From NCBI GenBank assembly GCA_012295275.1, contig CM022665.1, positions 7,947,976-8,011,975 of the forward strand: a stretch of DNA of 64,000 nucleotides. The letters run 5' to 3'. Below the pieces are notes generated by a model, which was not told the DNA's origin, ran no database searches, and worked only from the letters and a program-made list of their open reading frames with translations. The translations under genes and the position numbers were made by a program. Origin of the DNA: Chrysomallon squamiferum. Taxonomy: Eukaryota; Mollusca; Gastropoda; Neomphalida; Peltospiridae. Shown here one piece after another: positions 42,401-56,558 of this stretch; position 1 is the stretch's first letter, and every line of letters starts with the position of its first letter.

Positions 42401-44679
42401 ATACCTAACTTTTGATAAATACTTATGTTATGAATAAATGTGATATACACATTAAAAGTATATTTTAGCAATACTCCTGTCATTTTATCTGTTTTGTTTA
42501 TGTTCAGTGACACAACATTTCTGGAAAAATCACTTCTGTTTAAATATGTATATCGTCTGCCATTTTGAATCTTTGTTGACATTATGCATACTGGCAGAAA
42601 GCTATTTTCACACGGTAATGGCAAAACAGGATTTTTTTTTTTTTTTTTTTTTTTACAATATTTGGCAATTTCCATGAATTATCAGTTAGAAAATGAGGCC
42701 TTGCTATCTGAAAATTGTCATCTGTGACTGAGTGTTGTGTAAGTGACAATGATTGGCTAAAACATGTCACATGACTGCAAACCCACACTTATTGTTTATC
42801 TATCACCATTGTTTACAGAATTTGATCAGCCATTTCACCAATATGTTGCAGAAATAAAATGCCAGACTGTATGTGAAAAGATGTAGTTATTTTAGAGAAA
42901 TGTCTGAAACAGAAAAGATAAGCTTTAACATGCTTGAGAGGCTTTGAAAAAAAAAAAAAAAAAATCAAACAACTGTCAAACTCAAACTTCAGTTTTTTCA
43001 ACTGCTCATTTTTTTTTACTGAACAGTCATCTCTTTTTGCATAGATTTCCTAAATAACTCTTCCCCATTTTATAACAGAGCAAGAGTTTAAAAAAAAAAA
43101 AAAAAAAAAAAATAGGATATAAAATTTTTTATCATTCGAAATGTTCATTTGTTGTTTGATTTTGTAAGAATGATTCTACCAAAAAATAGTCATATTGCCC
43201 CACCCTCTGTGGGCCCCTTGGGAGTTCCAATATTTTTTCTGCATTTTTATTTCTTTTCTAATATATAATTGACATTGTATAAAAATGTCACCAAATTTGA
43301 TAAGAATTTAAAAAGAAAAAATAGATTTCACTAGTTTGTGACTTTGTCTTAAAAAAAAAAAAAAATTAATTCCAGAATGACATTGTTTTGTTTATTAGAT
43401 ATTGTTCTTTCAGTTTTAAAAATGTTCATATTTTTATTTCTTATTTTTTTAAGTAGGGGTCACTTGGAAGATGTTTATGATATTTGCTGGTCATCTGATG
43501 GTCGGTTTTTAATATCAGGGTCTGTTGATAACAGTGCCATTCTCTGGGACATTCAGAATGGTAAATAGGACATTTATGGTATTTCTGCTTTAAAATGGAA
43601 ACAAATATGTTAATATATATGTATATAAAGAACTTAAAATAAAACAAATTCAAGTTCAGATAAAATTAATTTTTTATTCAGAAGACTTTAAACAGAACAT
43701 GACTTTTATGGAGTAATACATGTTTAAGATTTATTTCTAGATACAAAACTGGCTATACTGAATGATCACAAGTCGTTTGTACAGGGTGTTGCCTGGGACC
43801 CACTCAGTGAATTTGTTGCAACACTTAGCACAGACAGGTTAGTGGTATTAAATTTTGTTCATTTCTTGTAAAAGAGAATGTTCTAACTATCTGAATAATG
43901 TTCTAATAACACTAGTATCAGGAAATTAAATAAAAGTTACATATTTGGTTTCATGTTTGGATCTTAAATACTTTTTAAAATCGTAATGATGGGTACTGAT
44001 GTATAATAACATTTTCTTAGTTTTAAAAATACAACAAAACAAAACAAAAAGCTTTATAAGTTGTTACTGTAATCCATGTATTATTATATGAAATTATTAA
44101 TCTGAATTTTATTATTATTACCTTTTTGTAGGTCTTGTAGAGTTTTTAGTATCGCAGGTAAAAACTGTCTACACAACATAAGCAAGATGACATTACCTCC
44201 AAAAAAAGATTCAGATGTGGATGTCAAACCAAAACATTTCAAAATGTATCATGATGATAGTATTGGTTCCTTTTTTCGCCGACTGTCATTTTCACCATGT
44301 GGCCAGTTCTTGATTACCCCTGCAGGATGTGTGGAACATGCGAACAAAGTTACAAGTGCTACTTTTGTTTTTACACGAAACAATCTCTCCAAGTAAGATA
44401 GCTTGTATTTGTTTATTATTTCAATGCAGGTTAATATTTTCTCACAGATTTCTACTGTATTTTTTGACGTCTATAAATAATTTTGTTTCCTCCCCAAATT
44501 ATTAATGAACTTCAAGCATTTTAATATTCTGCCAACTGGACCTGGCACTATTGTTATTCTTTTTATATCATAAGTGGCAACTTCATTTTTGAATAAAATA
44601 TGTAAAGAGCTTCTAAAGGCCAAGTAAGAAATTGTTCTTTTCTATTCATAATTATAGCAGCAGCCAAAATATAAAAATG

Positions 44680-44716
<37 letters not shown>

Positions 44717-47700
44717 TTTTATATATATATATTAATTAAAAAGAACATTTGTTTACAAACAGAGGGGTGTAAAATGAGTTTACTTTTTGAGTTATGATGT
44801 TTTGAAAATTGATGACATGAGCTATTTTCACCCACTAATAACAAATATTAACTTTATTAATTAACAAATTATCTTGAGATTTGTTTTACTACTACTAACA
44901 AAGTACCTCACAAATTTTCAAAGCTGAGTATGAAAAATATGGAAAATGTCAATATGAAAACAGAAAAACAAATACATCCAATGATAAATTTGTGACAGTG
45001 TATCATTCCATTTCTGATGAGCAGTGTTGTTTGGGATTTAAAAGCCTGAAATACTCCACATAGGGAGTATCTGTAATGTTTTTTGACAATGATTGTTTTA
45101 TTCTGTTTGATGATGTCATCTTCCAAACTTTTGAAAAAGCCCAAAATGACCTGTGCAGACATGAATAGATAACTACCATAACAATAAATGGTCATAATTT
45201 CAAACATGTCCAGTGTTACATTGAGCTGACTTTGAACTTGGCATTTGCAAGGTAGGTATAAAATAGCATACTATGGAAGTCCAAGACTAGCAGCTTCCTT
45301 ATGTTGAACTAACATTATAACACTTTCACATCTAAAAACATGGTTATGTAACAGTGAATCACTTGTGATTTGTTAGTTGTGTTTTGAACTTGTACTTTTC
45401 AGGTATAGATCCAAGAATGTGTTCTGAACAATTAGTCTCAGGGTGCTTGTTGCTAGTTGAAAATAAGTGAAATGTGAATAGTCCAATATACTAATGCTGT
45501 TCTGTGGAGACATTTAATAATAGTTCATTCACTTCTTTCAGCATTAATTAAGAATACAATAAAAAAAAATAAAAAAAAAGATCATGAGAAGATAGAACAA
45601 AACCTAAAACCATTCTTTTTAATACTTCCAAATACGTTGTGTGCTTACCAGCTTTTATCAGTATTGTAATTAATGAGAACATTTTGCCTAATTTTCAGAC
45701 CAGCTCTGTATTTACCAAGCCCTGAGAAAGCTACACTGGCAGTCCGAGTGTGTCCTCTGTTGTTTACTTTAAGAAATGAAAAGACTGATTTTGAACCAGG
45801 TAAAACATCTACCCCATTTTTTATTTTTTTAACATAGTGTATGCTTTAATAGACACTGATGAAAAGATTTTAATCGTGTTACGTAGTTTAATATAAATTG
45901 TTTACCTACTCAGTTGGCACATTTATTAAACTTAATATTAAGATTGTTTTTTTCTTTCTTTGAGGTTACATACTATTATGTTGTGTTTTTAATTATTTTA
46001 TGTTCTTAATTTAGTAAGTTGTGAATGAAATCTTTGTAATGTTATTTAATTAACTATTGAAGACCGTTTAGATTCACTGATTTGAGAATAATATTACACA
46101 GTCACCATAAATTAAATATTTAATATGTAGCCCACTTAATATCAGTTCAGTATCTTTGTTTTATTTTATTTGCAAAAAAAATTCTTTATTAATATTCAAT
46201 TTGATTAATATTCAATTTTATTTATTTCAGATGAACAGAATAATAATCTGAAAGAATGGGAGAAGTGCTTTACAATGTTTTGGTATGTTAAAACTGTATA
46301 TTCTTGTATAATCTTGTTTTATTACTGCACTAATTTGAGAAATATATATATATTCATAATTATGTCAAGTTTAATAAAATTTATGCTATATTATTATTTA
46401 TATTTCAGTCTGCCATATCGGGTAGTGTTCGCTGTTGCTACTGAAGATGCTGTTTTACTGTATGACACTCAACATGCCACACCTTTTGGCTACATCAGCA
46501 ACATCCACTATCGACAAATGAGTGACCTTACATGGTGAGTTCAATATTATCATCTGTCTCAAAATACTTTTCACTTATATATAGTATATATAGTATCTGT
46601 TATCCTTGATATGCTTTACATTAATTTTTATTTTTCAAAAATAAAAATAAGCATAAACAATAAATACTATTAATAAAAAGAAAACCAAAGTGTGCTTTAA
46701 TTTAGACTTCTTCCTGAGCACAGTAAAATGTTTAACAGCTATTGGAATAGATTGATTTGCTTCTATTAGTATTGTGACCATTTATAAGGTAGTTATATAA
46801 CACCAAATAAAATCATTTATAGTAAACATACCCACAAAACATCTTATAAAGCAAAATGTTCTTCAGCTGGTAAATACATTATTTATTTTCTAGGTCACAA
46901 GATGGTCTTGTATTGGTCATTTCATCCACTGATGGCTACTGTTCTGTTGTTATGTTCGAACCTGGTGAAATTGGTACAGTGTACCAAAAGGAAGACAATA
47001 ACACTACTTTGCCTTGTGTAACAAAATCTCCAATTTCAAAAAGTGATCCAACAGTGTTATTTAGTCCTGATAAAACTGTAAGTGAAAACCTAATAGGAAT
47101 ATCATTATGGGTGTATTTCACTCTTAAAATGAATGTTATTTTTTATTATTAGCTTTAATTACTTTATTTTTTTATTTTTTTATTTTTTAAACTATTTTTT
47201 TAGGTTGTCATTACATATTATTTGTACAAAGATACTCTAAAGATGTTAGGAAATAATTACATAGCTGAAAATGGAAAATTAATGATATTTTTTTATTAAT
47301 TTTAAATTCTTTTCTTACAGATAATTTTTTATCTTATTATTTTATATGTATAATCAAATAATGAGATATTTAATTATATTTCCTGAAGATGTTATGAAAT
47401 AGCATAAATGATTTTATTGTAAAAGTGAACAAACGCAATTAGCCTGTTATATCTACAGTTCAGTTGTAACATTTTTATCCTCAAAACTATAAACTGCTTT
47501 TGAAGAAATGTTTAGGATATTCAACAGCCATTTGAAACTTGTCTGAAAGCATGATTACTTTTATGTTAAATTATTCATAAGTTATATTACAACAGAATTT
47601 GTTCAGTATTACATATTTGCATATCTATGGGCATCTTCAGGTATGGGCACATGCAATCCATATATGCTGTGTGTTGCTGTCAATAAATTTGTTGTGGTTG

Positions 47701-48782
47701 TGTATGTAAGGGCCCCACATTGTTGCTTTGCCCTAAGGCCCATAACACTGTTTAGATGGTCTCACATTATCATTTTTAACCTATCTCATCATGAACTTTC
47801 TTTGTCTGTTCAAGATATATTTCTGTGTCAGAGAGTAAAATATTTTGAGCCATTTGTGGTCCTGATGAATAGTTTTCCAATTATAAGTGCAAGAATATCC
47901 ATCTAATTTTAGCTATATTAGTATATTCAGAAAATCTGCAATGAATTTTTTTGTTTGTTTTATTTGTTCCATTTTTAAAGTCCCTGTTTTATCCAAGGAT
48001 AAAATATATGCAAATGATTTTTCACCTTTACTCTAGTTATCTTCAAGTTTACAGCTTTCTTTATACAAGTAGAAGGAAGTTTACAATTTTAAGAAACATT
48101 AGGGATTTATATTTCTGGATTAAAATTCATACCTATTCCCTGAAGATGTTTTATTGACATCTGTCTAAAGACTATTGAATATAAATGTACAGAAGTCTTC
48201 ACATTAATTAAAATGCTAAATCCTGTTAATGGGATGTGAAATAAATACAAGCTTATTTGAAACTGTTTATTGAGCTGAGACCGAGTTCTATTTTTGCATT
48301 AATTTTCTACAATAGCTATTTGCCTAGAGACACACTCTTAGTGCAGAAATGGAACCAATTACACACTGTTATCTCTGAGGTATATGCTTGTCACAACAGT
48401 TTGTTTTCAGTTTGGTTGTGGATGGCAAAAAGACATGCATATCAGTGAGAGCGAGATTATGCTTTGGCTTCTTGCCTATTTAAAAAAAAAAAATCAATAT
48501 ATGTATATTTGTGGTTATTAGGAACTAATCTTTATGGGCTGTGCTCTGTTGGTGCAGTAATCCATCTTGATGGAATAGCAAAGAATAAATTAAGGATGGT
48601 TTTAGTGTTTGTATGATAATAACACATTAAATAAAGACGTTATCTTTCCTCCAAAAATACTGGCAAATTTGGCAATGCTGATATTTTGGTGGACATGATA
48701 AAGAAATATTGTCTTAGATCTATGGAAATGCCATTAAGCATCTAAAAGATTTGATTGTTTTAGTTATTTATGTTCAGATAAG

Positions 48783-48829
<47 letters not shown>

Positions 48830-50191
48830 TATTGATATAAATTGAAAGGTTTTTCTAATTTTTAATTTTTTTTATTTGATTTTCTTTAAAAAAAATTTCA
48901 TCCTTTGTTGTTGAAAAAGTAGGGTCAAAAGAGATACCAAAAAAAAAAAAAGGAGAGAGATGTAAAAAGGAACAAATTACGTAAATGCTGCTTATTTTCA
49001 AGCAGTAACAGTTAATTGATAAAATCCTATACTTTGTTATCTACTGTATTCACGCATGTGCAATGTGCACACTTAAATGGTTTGAAAAAGGTGACAAGAA
49101 GTTTTATTATGTTCATTCTGATATTTAATAAATAATACAGTGGGTGTCAGCAAATTTTGGTGTATCTAATATTACAGCACAAATTCAATATGGAAGTTAT
49201 CCAGTAAAAGCTTAAGTTATCACTCACTGATTTTGCAGTTAATTGACAATAACTGGTGTTACTAATATCCAACCAAGTTAGATTACTGAAAAACAGCAAA
49301 GCAAGACAGATGATTTATCTACGAGATTTATCTTTTTTTTCTCTATGAACTGGTACATTAGGAAACAAAGACTTATCAGATGTGATTTGTTTTAAAACAC
49401 ATAAAATGAAAAAAACAACCAACATCTGAAGTGAAATTTCATAAATGCAAATATCTCTTACAAGAAAAAAACAATCTGAATTGTTTGGAAATGGGATGCA
49501 ATGTTATTAAAGAAAAGTCTAGGCCAGTTTTATTGTTTGATGTCAAACCCCAAAATTTGGTGACCCTTTCCCCCACCCCATTTCTTTGAAACCTCAAGTC
49601 AGTATAGTGAAAAATAAATATTTTTGATATATATTCAATGGTATTACTTTTTGTACTAACAATTCTTGGCAAAAATTTGGAAAAAAAATCTTTTCTTTGT
49701 ATATCCATTTAGTATTTATATATATTGGCTAGAGAAATGCAAATATACTTGTTTTGCTGAATCTCTTAATTTTTGCTTAATATTTGTTTCTCATTACTTT
49801 TCAGTCTTCAAACGGTGAAAGTCATATGGAAACAGCAAATGAAGACCTTCACCTTGTGTTGGAAGATTCCAGTGAAACTCCCTGTTGTAGTAGTAATGAT
49901 ACAGTAAATTCAAATAAAAAAGAAGACATTTTAAACAATCATAGTACATCACCAGAAGAAAATAAAGTAAAAAGCAATCCAAAGATAGATGCAAGTCTGA
50001 TGCCTGCACCATCCAGTAAAGGAGTTATTGTGAAAAAACCTGATTCTAACAATGAAAGTGGATCAGTAGATAAAGGAAATGGATTAAAGTCATCTACTGC
50101 ATCAAGTCAAGGGGGACTTAATATAAAATCTTCCACTGGTCAGCAGCGAAGAATTCAGTTAACTACTATTTCTTTGCTTAATCCTAAATAA
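39451..50191 (+). CDS. CHAF1B: Chromatin assembly factor 1 subunit B (CAF-1 p60), 12 exons, 558 aa
   Basis: CHAF1B is the WD40 subunit of CAF-1, which with ASF1 deposits new H3-H4 at replication and repair sites. Exons: 39451-39573, 40985-41087, 41488-41514, 41751-41862, 43457-43560, 43741-43837, 44132-44392, 45699-45799, 46231-46282, 46409-46534, 46894-47077 and 49805-50191. All phases join, giving 1,677 bases. The protein starts [20 protein letters not shown], close to vertebrate CHAF1B. WD40 landmarks follow in order: [102 protein letters not shown] and [11 protein letters not shown]. The last exon codes a disordered Ser/Asn/Lys-rich tail ending [15 protein letters not shown]. Length is nearly the same as human (559). 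Confidence 0.96.
41488..41514 (+). CDS. CHAF1B: CHAF1B exon 3: 27-base microexon
   Basis: The exon lies between AG at 41486-41487 and GTAAGT at 41515. It completes Gly from the previous exon and adds CTLASAGD, the start of Asp being finished by exon 4. This matches the ILASGGDD part of the WD40 repeat in vertebrate CHAF1B, so the microexon is needed for a whole propeller blade. Confidence 0.88.
47078..49804 (+). other. CHAF1B intron 11, about 2.7 kb, no gene seen
   Basis: The longest CHAF1B intron. It holds a run of about 39 A at 48788-48826 and other short A runs. The less AT-rich part near 47640-47790 has no coding evidence. Small open frames (47643-47906, 47951-48157) have no splice context. 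Confidence 0.6.
48788..48826. repeat. Poly(A) tract, about 39 bases
   Basis: An uninterrupted A run in CHAF1B intron 11. It could be the tail of a retro-inserted element, but no matching body or target-site duplication was recognised. Confidence 0.85.
49805..50191 (+). CDS. CHAF1B: CHAF1B last exon: C-terminal tail with ASF1-binding-like motif
   Basis: This phase-0 exon follows the tract ending in AG at 49803-49804. It codes 128 residues rich in Ser, Asn, Asp and Lys and ends with [14 protein letters not shown] and TAA. In vertebrate CHAF1B the tail contains RRVTLNTL and RRINLTPL, and the latter is the ASF1-binding B-domain type motif. Only one RRI-type motif is seen here, placed at the extreme C terminus. 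Confidence 0.85.
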   Translation, partial: SSNGESHMETANEDLHLVLEDSSETPCCSSNDTVNSNKKEDILNNHSTSPEENKVKSNPKIDASLMPAPSSKGVIVKKPDSNNESGSVDKGNGLKSSTASSQGGLNIKSSTGQQRRIQLTTISLLNPK

Positions 50192-50368
50192 GATTGTTTG
50201 TATTCGGTTTTAGAACAGGTTTAGAGGTGTATGGTATTAAGTGCTAATGACCTGTTTAAAAGGTACAATTTTAGATCTATCAAAAAAAAAAAATAATAAT
50301 AATAAATTCTTGGTGTTTTTACCCACATGAAATATTGTTACCATGTAACCTAATTTATAACAAATTGT

Positions 50369-50374
50369 AATAAA
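50369..50374 (+). terminator. CHAF1B: Candidate CHAF1B poly(A) signal
   Basis: AATAAA lies 178 bases after the CHAF1B stop and is followed by a T-rich tract at about 50405-50423. The position is reasonable for a short 3' UTR, though AATAAA is common in such AT-rich DNA. Confidence 0.45.
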
Positions 50375-51937
50375 AATATCAAGAATCTAAAGATAATTTT
50401 TATTTCTATTTTTTTTTTTTTTAATTTTCAAGATTAAAATGATTGAAGTGATGTGTTATTGTTTGTAATCTTATCTTGCGGGAATGAACAAATGAATGTT
50501 TAACAAAATCTCAGCATGCAAAACATGTCAGCTATTGGATGTCAAACAATGGTAAGGGCAAAACTTAATGCTGGTCAGCATCAACATAAAAATTTAACAA
50601 TTAAATGAAAACAGTATAAAACACTGCAATAATTTAAATTTAGTTAACTGAGGTCTGAATTTCAGTAGTGAGTAGATTTAAGAATATTTCCAAAAAATGT
50701 GGCAAATAGGAGTCTTTTTAATGCTGTACTGATTAATAAAAGTTCCAGATGAAATTAAAATTATTTTAATTTCTTTGATATGACTGCACTCCAAATTGTG
50801 GCATACTTGCAGAGTATACTGATGGTGCTCACATAGGCGAAAGATCTTTCTTAAAGATAAATGAATAAGTATGGTCAGCACAATCACAACTCGAGGCTAT
50901 TTTATCCTTCCTGCACTGTCTGAAAACTGGCTTGATAACCTGAAGCTTTTGCAATTGCACCGTCCCAATTATGTTCCCAAGTTCAAAAGATAATTTGATT
51001 AATACTATTTAAAATCAGTGTACGGTATACCCAAAGCAGTGTTTGCCACTGATGAAAAAAAAAAAAAACCCACAGTATCTTTATGGGCAATGGATAAAAA
51101 AGAAACATTTCTGTATCACCATCCCAGTTAAGGAATGAATCCAGTTTGATGTTTCATAAAGCATGGAGATGTGAAAGTCATTGTGTAAAAATGATAAATT
51201 TGGATGCAATCAAATCTTTGATTTCTTTTAAGGATTTAATGACTGCTCATTGATACATTTTTTTCACTGTTACTATTCTAATTTATTTTTTACATTATCT
51301 TATTTGTGCTAAATCTAATTTTTTTTTTAATATTAAAATATTCTGAACTTAAGACAGTTTTTATAATAACTAAACAGTAAATGTGATTCTCGGAAAAATA
51401 ATGATTTGATAAATGAAATTCAAGAAGGTTGGTGCAGTTAATGTGTTTATTGATTTAATGTTGGCTAGCAAATGGATTCATATAGCTCCAAAACTGTTAA
51501 AACATATTTTTATTTAAATTACATTTTTATTTCTTTTAATTATTTGACATCAAATCTTGAATTTAAATTCATTTATAAATTATTTTTTATTTTTTTGACT
51601 GAAATTCAAAGTGATCTTAATAGTGAAAAAGGCCTTTAGCACCTCTACTATTATGATCTGCAAGAACATTAACTTTTTTTTTTTTTTTTTTTGTATAATT
51701 ATGTTATCCCTGGAGGAAAGAAGATTTAAGAGTAATGAATAAAGTGACATTTTTGGGCTACTTTTTTTTATATGACTTGAATGGCTAGATACTTTCAATT
51801 TTTAACTTTGCAGCAAATGCCTCTGGTAGTTCTTAAAAGATTAGTACAATTGACACCAATCTGATATCAACAGCTGCTGCTGGTTAATTAAAGACTAATA
51901 AATTGTTTAAATAAGGAATTATAGTGGGTTGTAAAAC

Positions 51938-51940
<3 letters not shown>

Positions 51941-51967
<27 letters not shown>
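51941..51967. repeat. (AT)n microsatellite
   Basis: Uninterrupted TA dinucleotides in the space between CHAF1B and TULP4. Confidence 0.9.
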
Positions 51968-51974
<7 letters not shown>

Positions 51975-54387
51975 GAAAAGTTAAAATAATTTTAAATAGC
52001 ATTTGAAGAATCATCAGTAACTGAATTTTCCTTTCATTGAATGAAGGAGTAGTGAAAAAGTTTGAAATGTTACCATCTTTGATAATGTTAGAGAACACTG
52101 AAACTAATTATACTCAAATGTAAAACTGAAAATAAAAATGAAAATTATTTTCTAAAAAAGAAAAGAAAGAAATATTCACAAATTTTATTAATAAAAAATT
52201 GAATTGCACATAAATTTCATTTGGCACAATAAAAAGCAGAAAGCTGAAAATCACAACAGCAGCCTGACATTTAAAAACAAAATAAGAAATGACTAGGAAT
52301 GTTAAATTGGTTAACATTTTGTGTAAAAATAACACTATGAAATAATACCACAGGTTTAACCAGTAAAGGAATGTTAAGCAATGACTAGAACAATGTGCTC
52401 TGGCAAAAAGGAAAACTGAAATATGATTTTTTTAAAAAGCCATGCTGTAATTTTGGGCTGAATGGAAAATATATAACATGGTGTATCTGTAAAATTAATC
52501 AAAAAGAAATTCAATTATATTTTAATTCAATATTGATTTAGAATTGTGACAGGACACTGAAATTTACCATATATTTGAGCTTTGTATTAAAAAAAATAAC
52601 AAAATCATACACTAAAATATTTTTCTAGAGAAATACTGATACAAAGAAGTATTTATGTGAGTCAATGAAATAATTTTGATCAATTCTTAAACACAAATAT
52701 AAAATTATATATGAAATAATGTAAAATTTAAATTTTTTGTATAATGTATTATTTCAGAAACAAAATGTAAATGAAAATGAAATTAGTCTTCGAGAAGCTA
52801 TCCTCAGATCTGTTTGATTCAGATCTATAACTTGAATAAGATGTCCAATAATGAAACTTTTGCTACAGTCTTGTTGCTGTCAAGGTAGAGATGGAACAAC
52901 TAAAACTAGTTACAAATAAATTATTAAAAGTAAATATGTATATATTTAAAAAACATATTTGACCACTACACGTATATTTGAAAGATAAAAAGGAAGGAAG
53001 AAACAAAAAGAAAACATTGATAAATTACAATGAATCATTTCACTTTGAACAATTAAAGCACATTAAGTAAATTTGAAAATCAACAATTTTAACAAAATAA
53101 ATAACTGGTAATATAATTCTATTCCTAAGCTTATGATATTTTTATTTTGTAAAAGATTTAATATTGTGTATTGCTTTAGTTTTAAGAAAGCAAATGAACT
53201 TATTTTTTTCTTTCATTTTGTTTTTTAAAAATTAAAAAAGGAAATAGGCCTGCCTAATTTACAGATAAATGAAATAATTTACCAGATCTAATTACCCAGA
53301 TTTTTCACAATATCACATTAAACTTTACTTTTGAGATCTTGTACTCTAACGTTATAGAAACAAAACAAAACAAACCTTCTAGGAATTAAAAAGTTACTAA
53401 ATAACTAATGAAAAGGAAACAGTACAAAAAAAAATATCTCAAATAAATTAGTTCTATCAGTTCCAAATACCTCCTAAAAACCAATGTTTTATTTTTAATA
53501 TTGGCATTTATATACATATAATATGACAGTATACATGTTACATTTTCTGTACAATTTTCTATGGATACTAAAATAACAGAAGTGCAAGACTTCACTATAT
53601 TTAGAATAGACTGAATTTCTTGTTCTGCCATAACACAATGAAAAATACTATATTACATCAGAATATCTGATACAATTTGTTTTCTTAAACATCTACTGTT
53701 TAATATCATCCAAATTCTTAATCAATAAAAATGTGGAATTAATTTTATTTATGAATTTCTTCCATCTGCAGAAAATAGTAACAAGATATTTCCTGTTACA
53801 TTCAGATCTCTGTCTCTGTCCATTTTAAAAATGAAGAATGTGAAACTGAACAAAATTTATATATCAGTTTCAATTTCAATTCAAGCACTTGCACCATAAT
53901 ATAAGTGGATCAGAATCTTTTTAACCTCAGTCAGCACAAATAGACTTAATATATTTTGTACATTTGCAAGTAATTCCATTAAAAAAAAAAGAAGTCTTTT
54001 TGGATCTGTTTTACATTCTGTTTATAAAAACGGCGTTGTAGAAGATAAACAGTCAGATTTTGTACACCTTCTTTGTGGGTGATCTTTTATTAAATTTGTT
54101 ATGGGTAAAACTGACATCATAAATAAATAAAAAATACTTTGCAACTGTACAAAATATATTTAGGCTAATGGTTCATATTGTCATAACACAATTTTCAGGC
54201 AGTAAATCATCTGCATAATATTAACATATGAAATTATGCGATGCTTTTTTATTACTACTCATCAATCTTTTGTTTTGCAAAGATTGGCAAGAGGTCATCA
54301 TGAAAACAGTTGCAGAGATTCCAGTTCTTATGTTAAATATCCTTCATATTCTGACAATATATAAGAATCTGAAGTGAAATGGTAATT

Positions 54388-54918
54388 TTACTTCAGTCTC
54401 TGTGTCACATTTGCAAGAGCTACAGCAAAGGCCTGTATGGCAGTGAATGGGTACTGGAAATCCAAAGTGTAGGCATTGCTGTCAATTCTACCAAACTGCA
54501 TCACCTGAAGAGAACAATCATAAATATCTTAAATAATGATGACAAATTCTGTTTTGCATATGATAAGATCTATCTCCTATTATGTTCTGTAATCCTGACA
54601 TGAATTAATTAGCCTGTTAATAATACATTTATTTATCACTGGTGTTTATTATTATTTATTTATTTATTTATTTACAGAAACGAAACAAAAAGAAATTCAA
54701 GTCACACTTATGTTATATGTAAGGTAAAGATGTATGACATACTAATTCTTCAGAACTAACAATCTGGCAAATCAAGTCTGTAGGCGCCAGTCAGTTAATC
54801 TTAATTAATCTCAAGCCACAGGAATAAAAGACTTGGCTCAAGTTTATCAGTCTGGAATCCAGTAACTAAAAATTCTTTATTAATAGTGATTTTAAATATT
54901 TATTTATTTATTATTTTT

Positions 54919-54949
<31 letters not shown>

Positions 54950-55752
54950 TTTCTTTTTTATGCTAATAATAAATTGTTAGTACTTGAAAAATACACCATA
55001 TGACTAAAAAATTACAAATGTATATGATAATCTGTTTTCAGCATGCTCATTCTAAATACAGATTTGGTGTATACCAGTGAATTAATACACTTTCTCTTCC
55101 TCCAAAACAGTAAGCAAACAAAACAAAATTAAAAGAAGAAAAATAGCTGGTAATATACATTTCCCATCCTTATTGCCAATTTTGTAATGTTCTGAATTAA
55201 TAAACTCATTTCAGAAATAATAATGGCTTTCATTGATACTGAGAACACAGACTTGTCATCATTATTATTATTATACCATATTTATGTAGCAATTTTTTGA
55301 AACTAAGTAAGTTCAAGGATGCTTTACAATATAAACTAATAAACAAAAATTTAAAAAGACATGGACATAAACATATTAAAATAAATGTGAATATAATGGT
55401 GAATGTTAAAATGGTGATAAAAATAAAAACTGTTTAAAATAATTAACAGACTAGTTTGAACATTTTAAAACTGGAAAAAGAAAAGACCTCCATGGCTCTG
55501 TTTATATTAGCTAAACTGTAACAGTTTCTGTGTCGCTGTTTGATATTAATGCTATATATATATTTTACACAGCGTTTTTACCTGTTTTCCTCTGAATTCT
55601 ATCTGGAAGTTTTTAGCTGATTCCTGTGTGACTCTTCCTCCAAAGTCTAGCTGATACACCTGGCTGTTCTCATTCCACAGTGGGGCCTTGTTGTGCATCA
55701 CAAACTGCTGCTGACTGCTTGTACGACCACCATGTCCTCGCACCCTTCGCAG
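54388..55752 (-). CDS. TULP4: TULP4 C-terminal Tubby-domain exons
   Basis: Exons 55752-55582 (57 codons) and 54504-54388 (38 codons plus stop) code the end of the Tubby barrel and its closing helix. The core motif [24 protein letters not shown] is shared across Tubby-like proteins, and RRVRGHGG with HNKAPLWNE is specific to the TULP4 type. Donor CAG/GTAAAA and acceptor CTTCAG/GTG are clean. Confidence 0.93.
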
Positions 55753-56521
55753 CTGAAAAACATTTAATAGTGTTACATTTTTTATCTCCATTATCTGAAA
55801 TCTTTCTGTAATCCAGCATAAGTAAGCTAAAAAATGAAAAGAAAATTTTAGGTATATCACAACCATTATTTCTTCTAACGCCTCTTTGAAATGAATCTTC
55901 TTCCTTTTTTTTTTTTCTTTCTTTCTGAATTCACAGCCCTTTACAACTGATACACTACAAACATTTTTTTTTTTCTGTTTCTTTTCTTTTCACTTATTTG
56001 TGTAAATGAAATTTATATCTTCTTTTTTTTTTTTTTTTTTTTCTTTTTTTCTGAATTAACAGTCCATAACAACTGACATAATACAAAAATTTATATTTTT
56101 TTGTTCTTGTTGTTTCTTTTCTTTTCACTGATGTATGTAGGCCACTTTAACCTAATTCTTTGCAATGACAGATTGTTTGTGGAACTAGAAGGCTGATCCT
56201 GCATCTGAACAATGGCATGTGTCTCACACAGACTTTAATTCCCTTGTTCAGTTTTCACAAATCAGCCATATTTGGAACAAATGAATTATTCAGTGGCACA
56301 CTTGAAGACCAGATGAAGAAAATCTGTTTGGACTAATTAATTGTGTTCCTAGCAACATGGAATGGTTCTGTCATCCTCTGTGAGCCTGTCAAATCAAGTT
56401 GGTGTGTTGTTAGACATGTCTATATCAGATATAAAATCTGCACAATGGAATTAGGTCCATTAACAAATCTTGATTAGGAAATACTGATTTTTGTTTATTT
56501 ATTTATTTATCTTTTTAATAT

Positions 56522-56558
<37 letters not shown>

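Larger units (their letters stand above)
50192..54387. other. Convergent 3' space between CHAF1B and TULP4, no gene seen
   Basis: About 4.2 kb holding the 3' UTRs of both genes and AT-rich filler. An (AT)n run is at about 51941-51967. No open frame has coding character or splice context. TTTATT at 54248-54253 would be an AATAAA for TULP4 about 135 bases after its stop. Confidence 0.55.
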
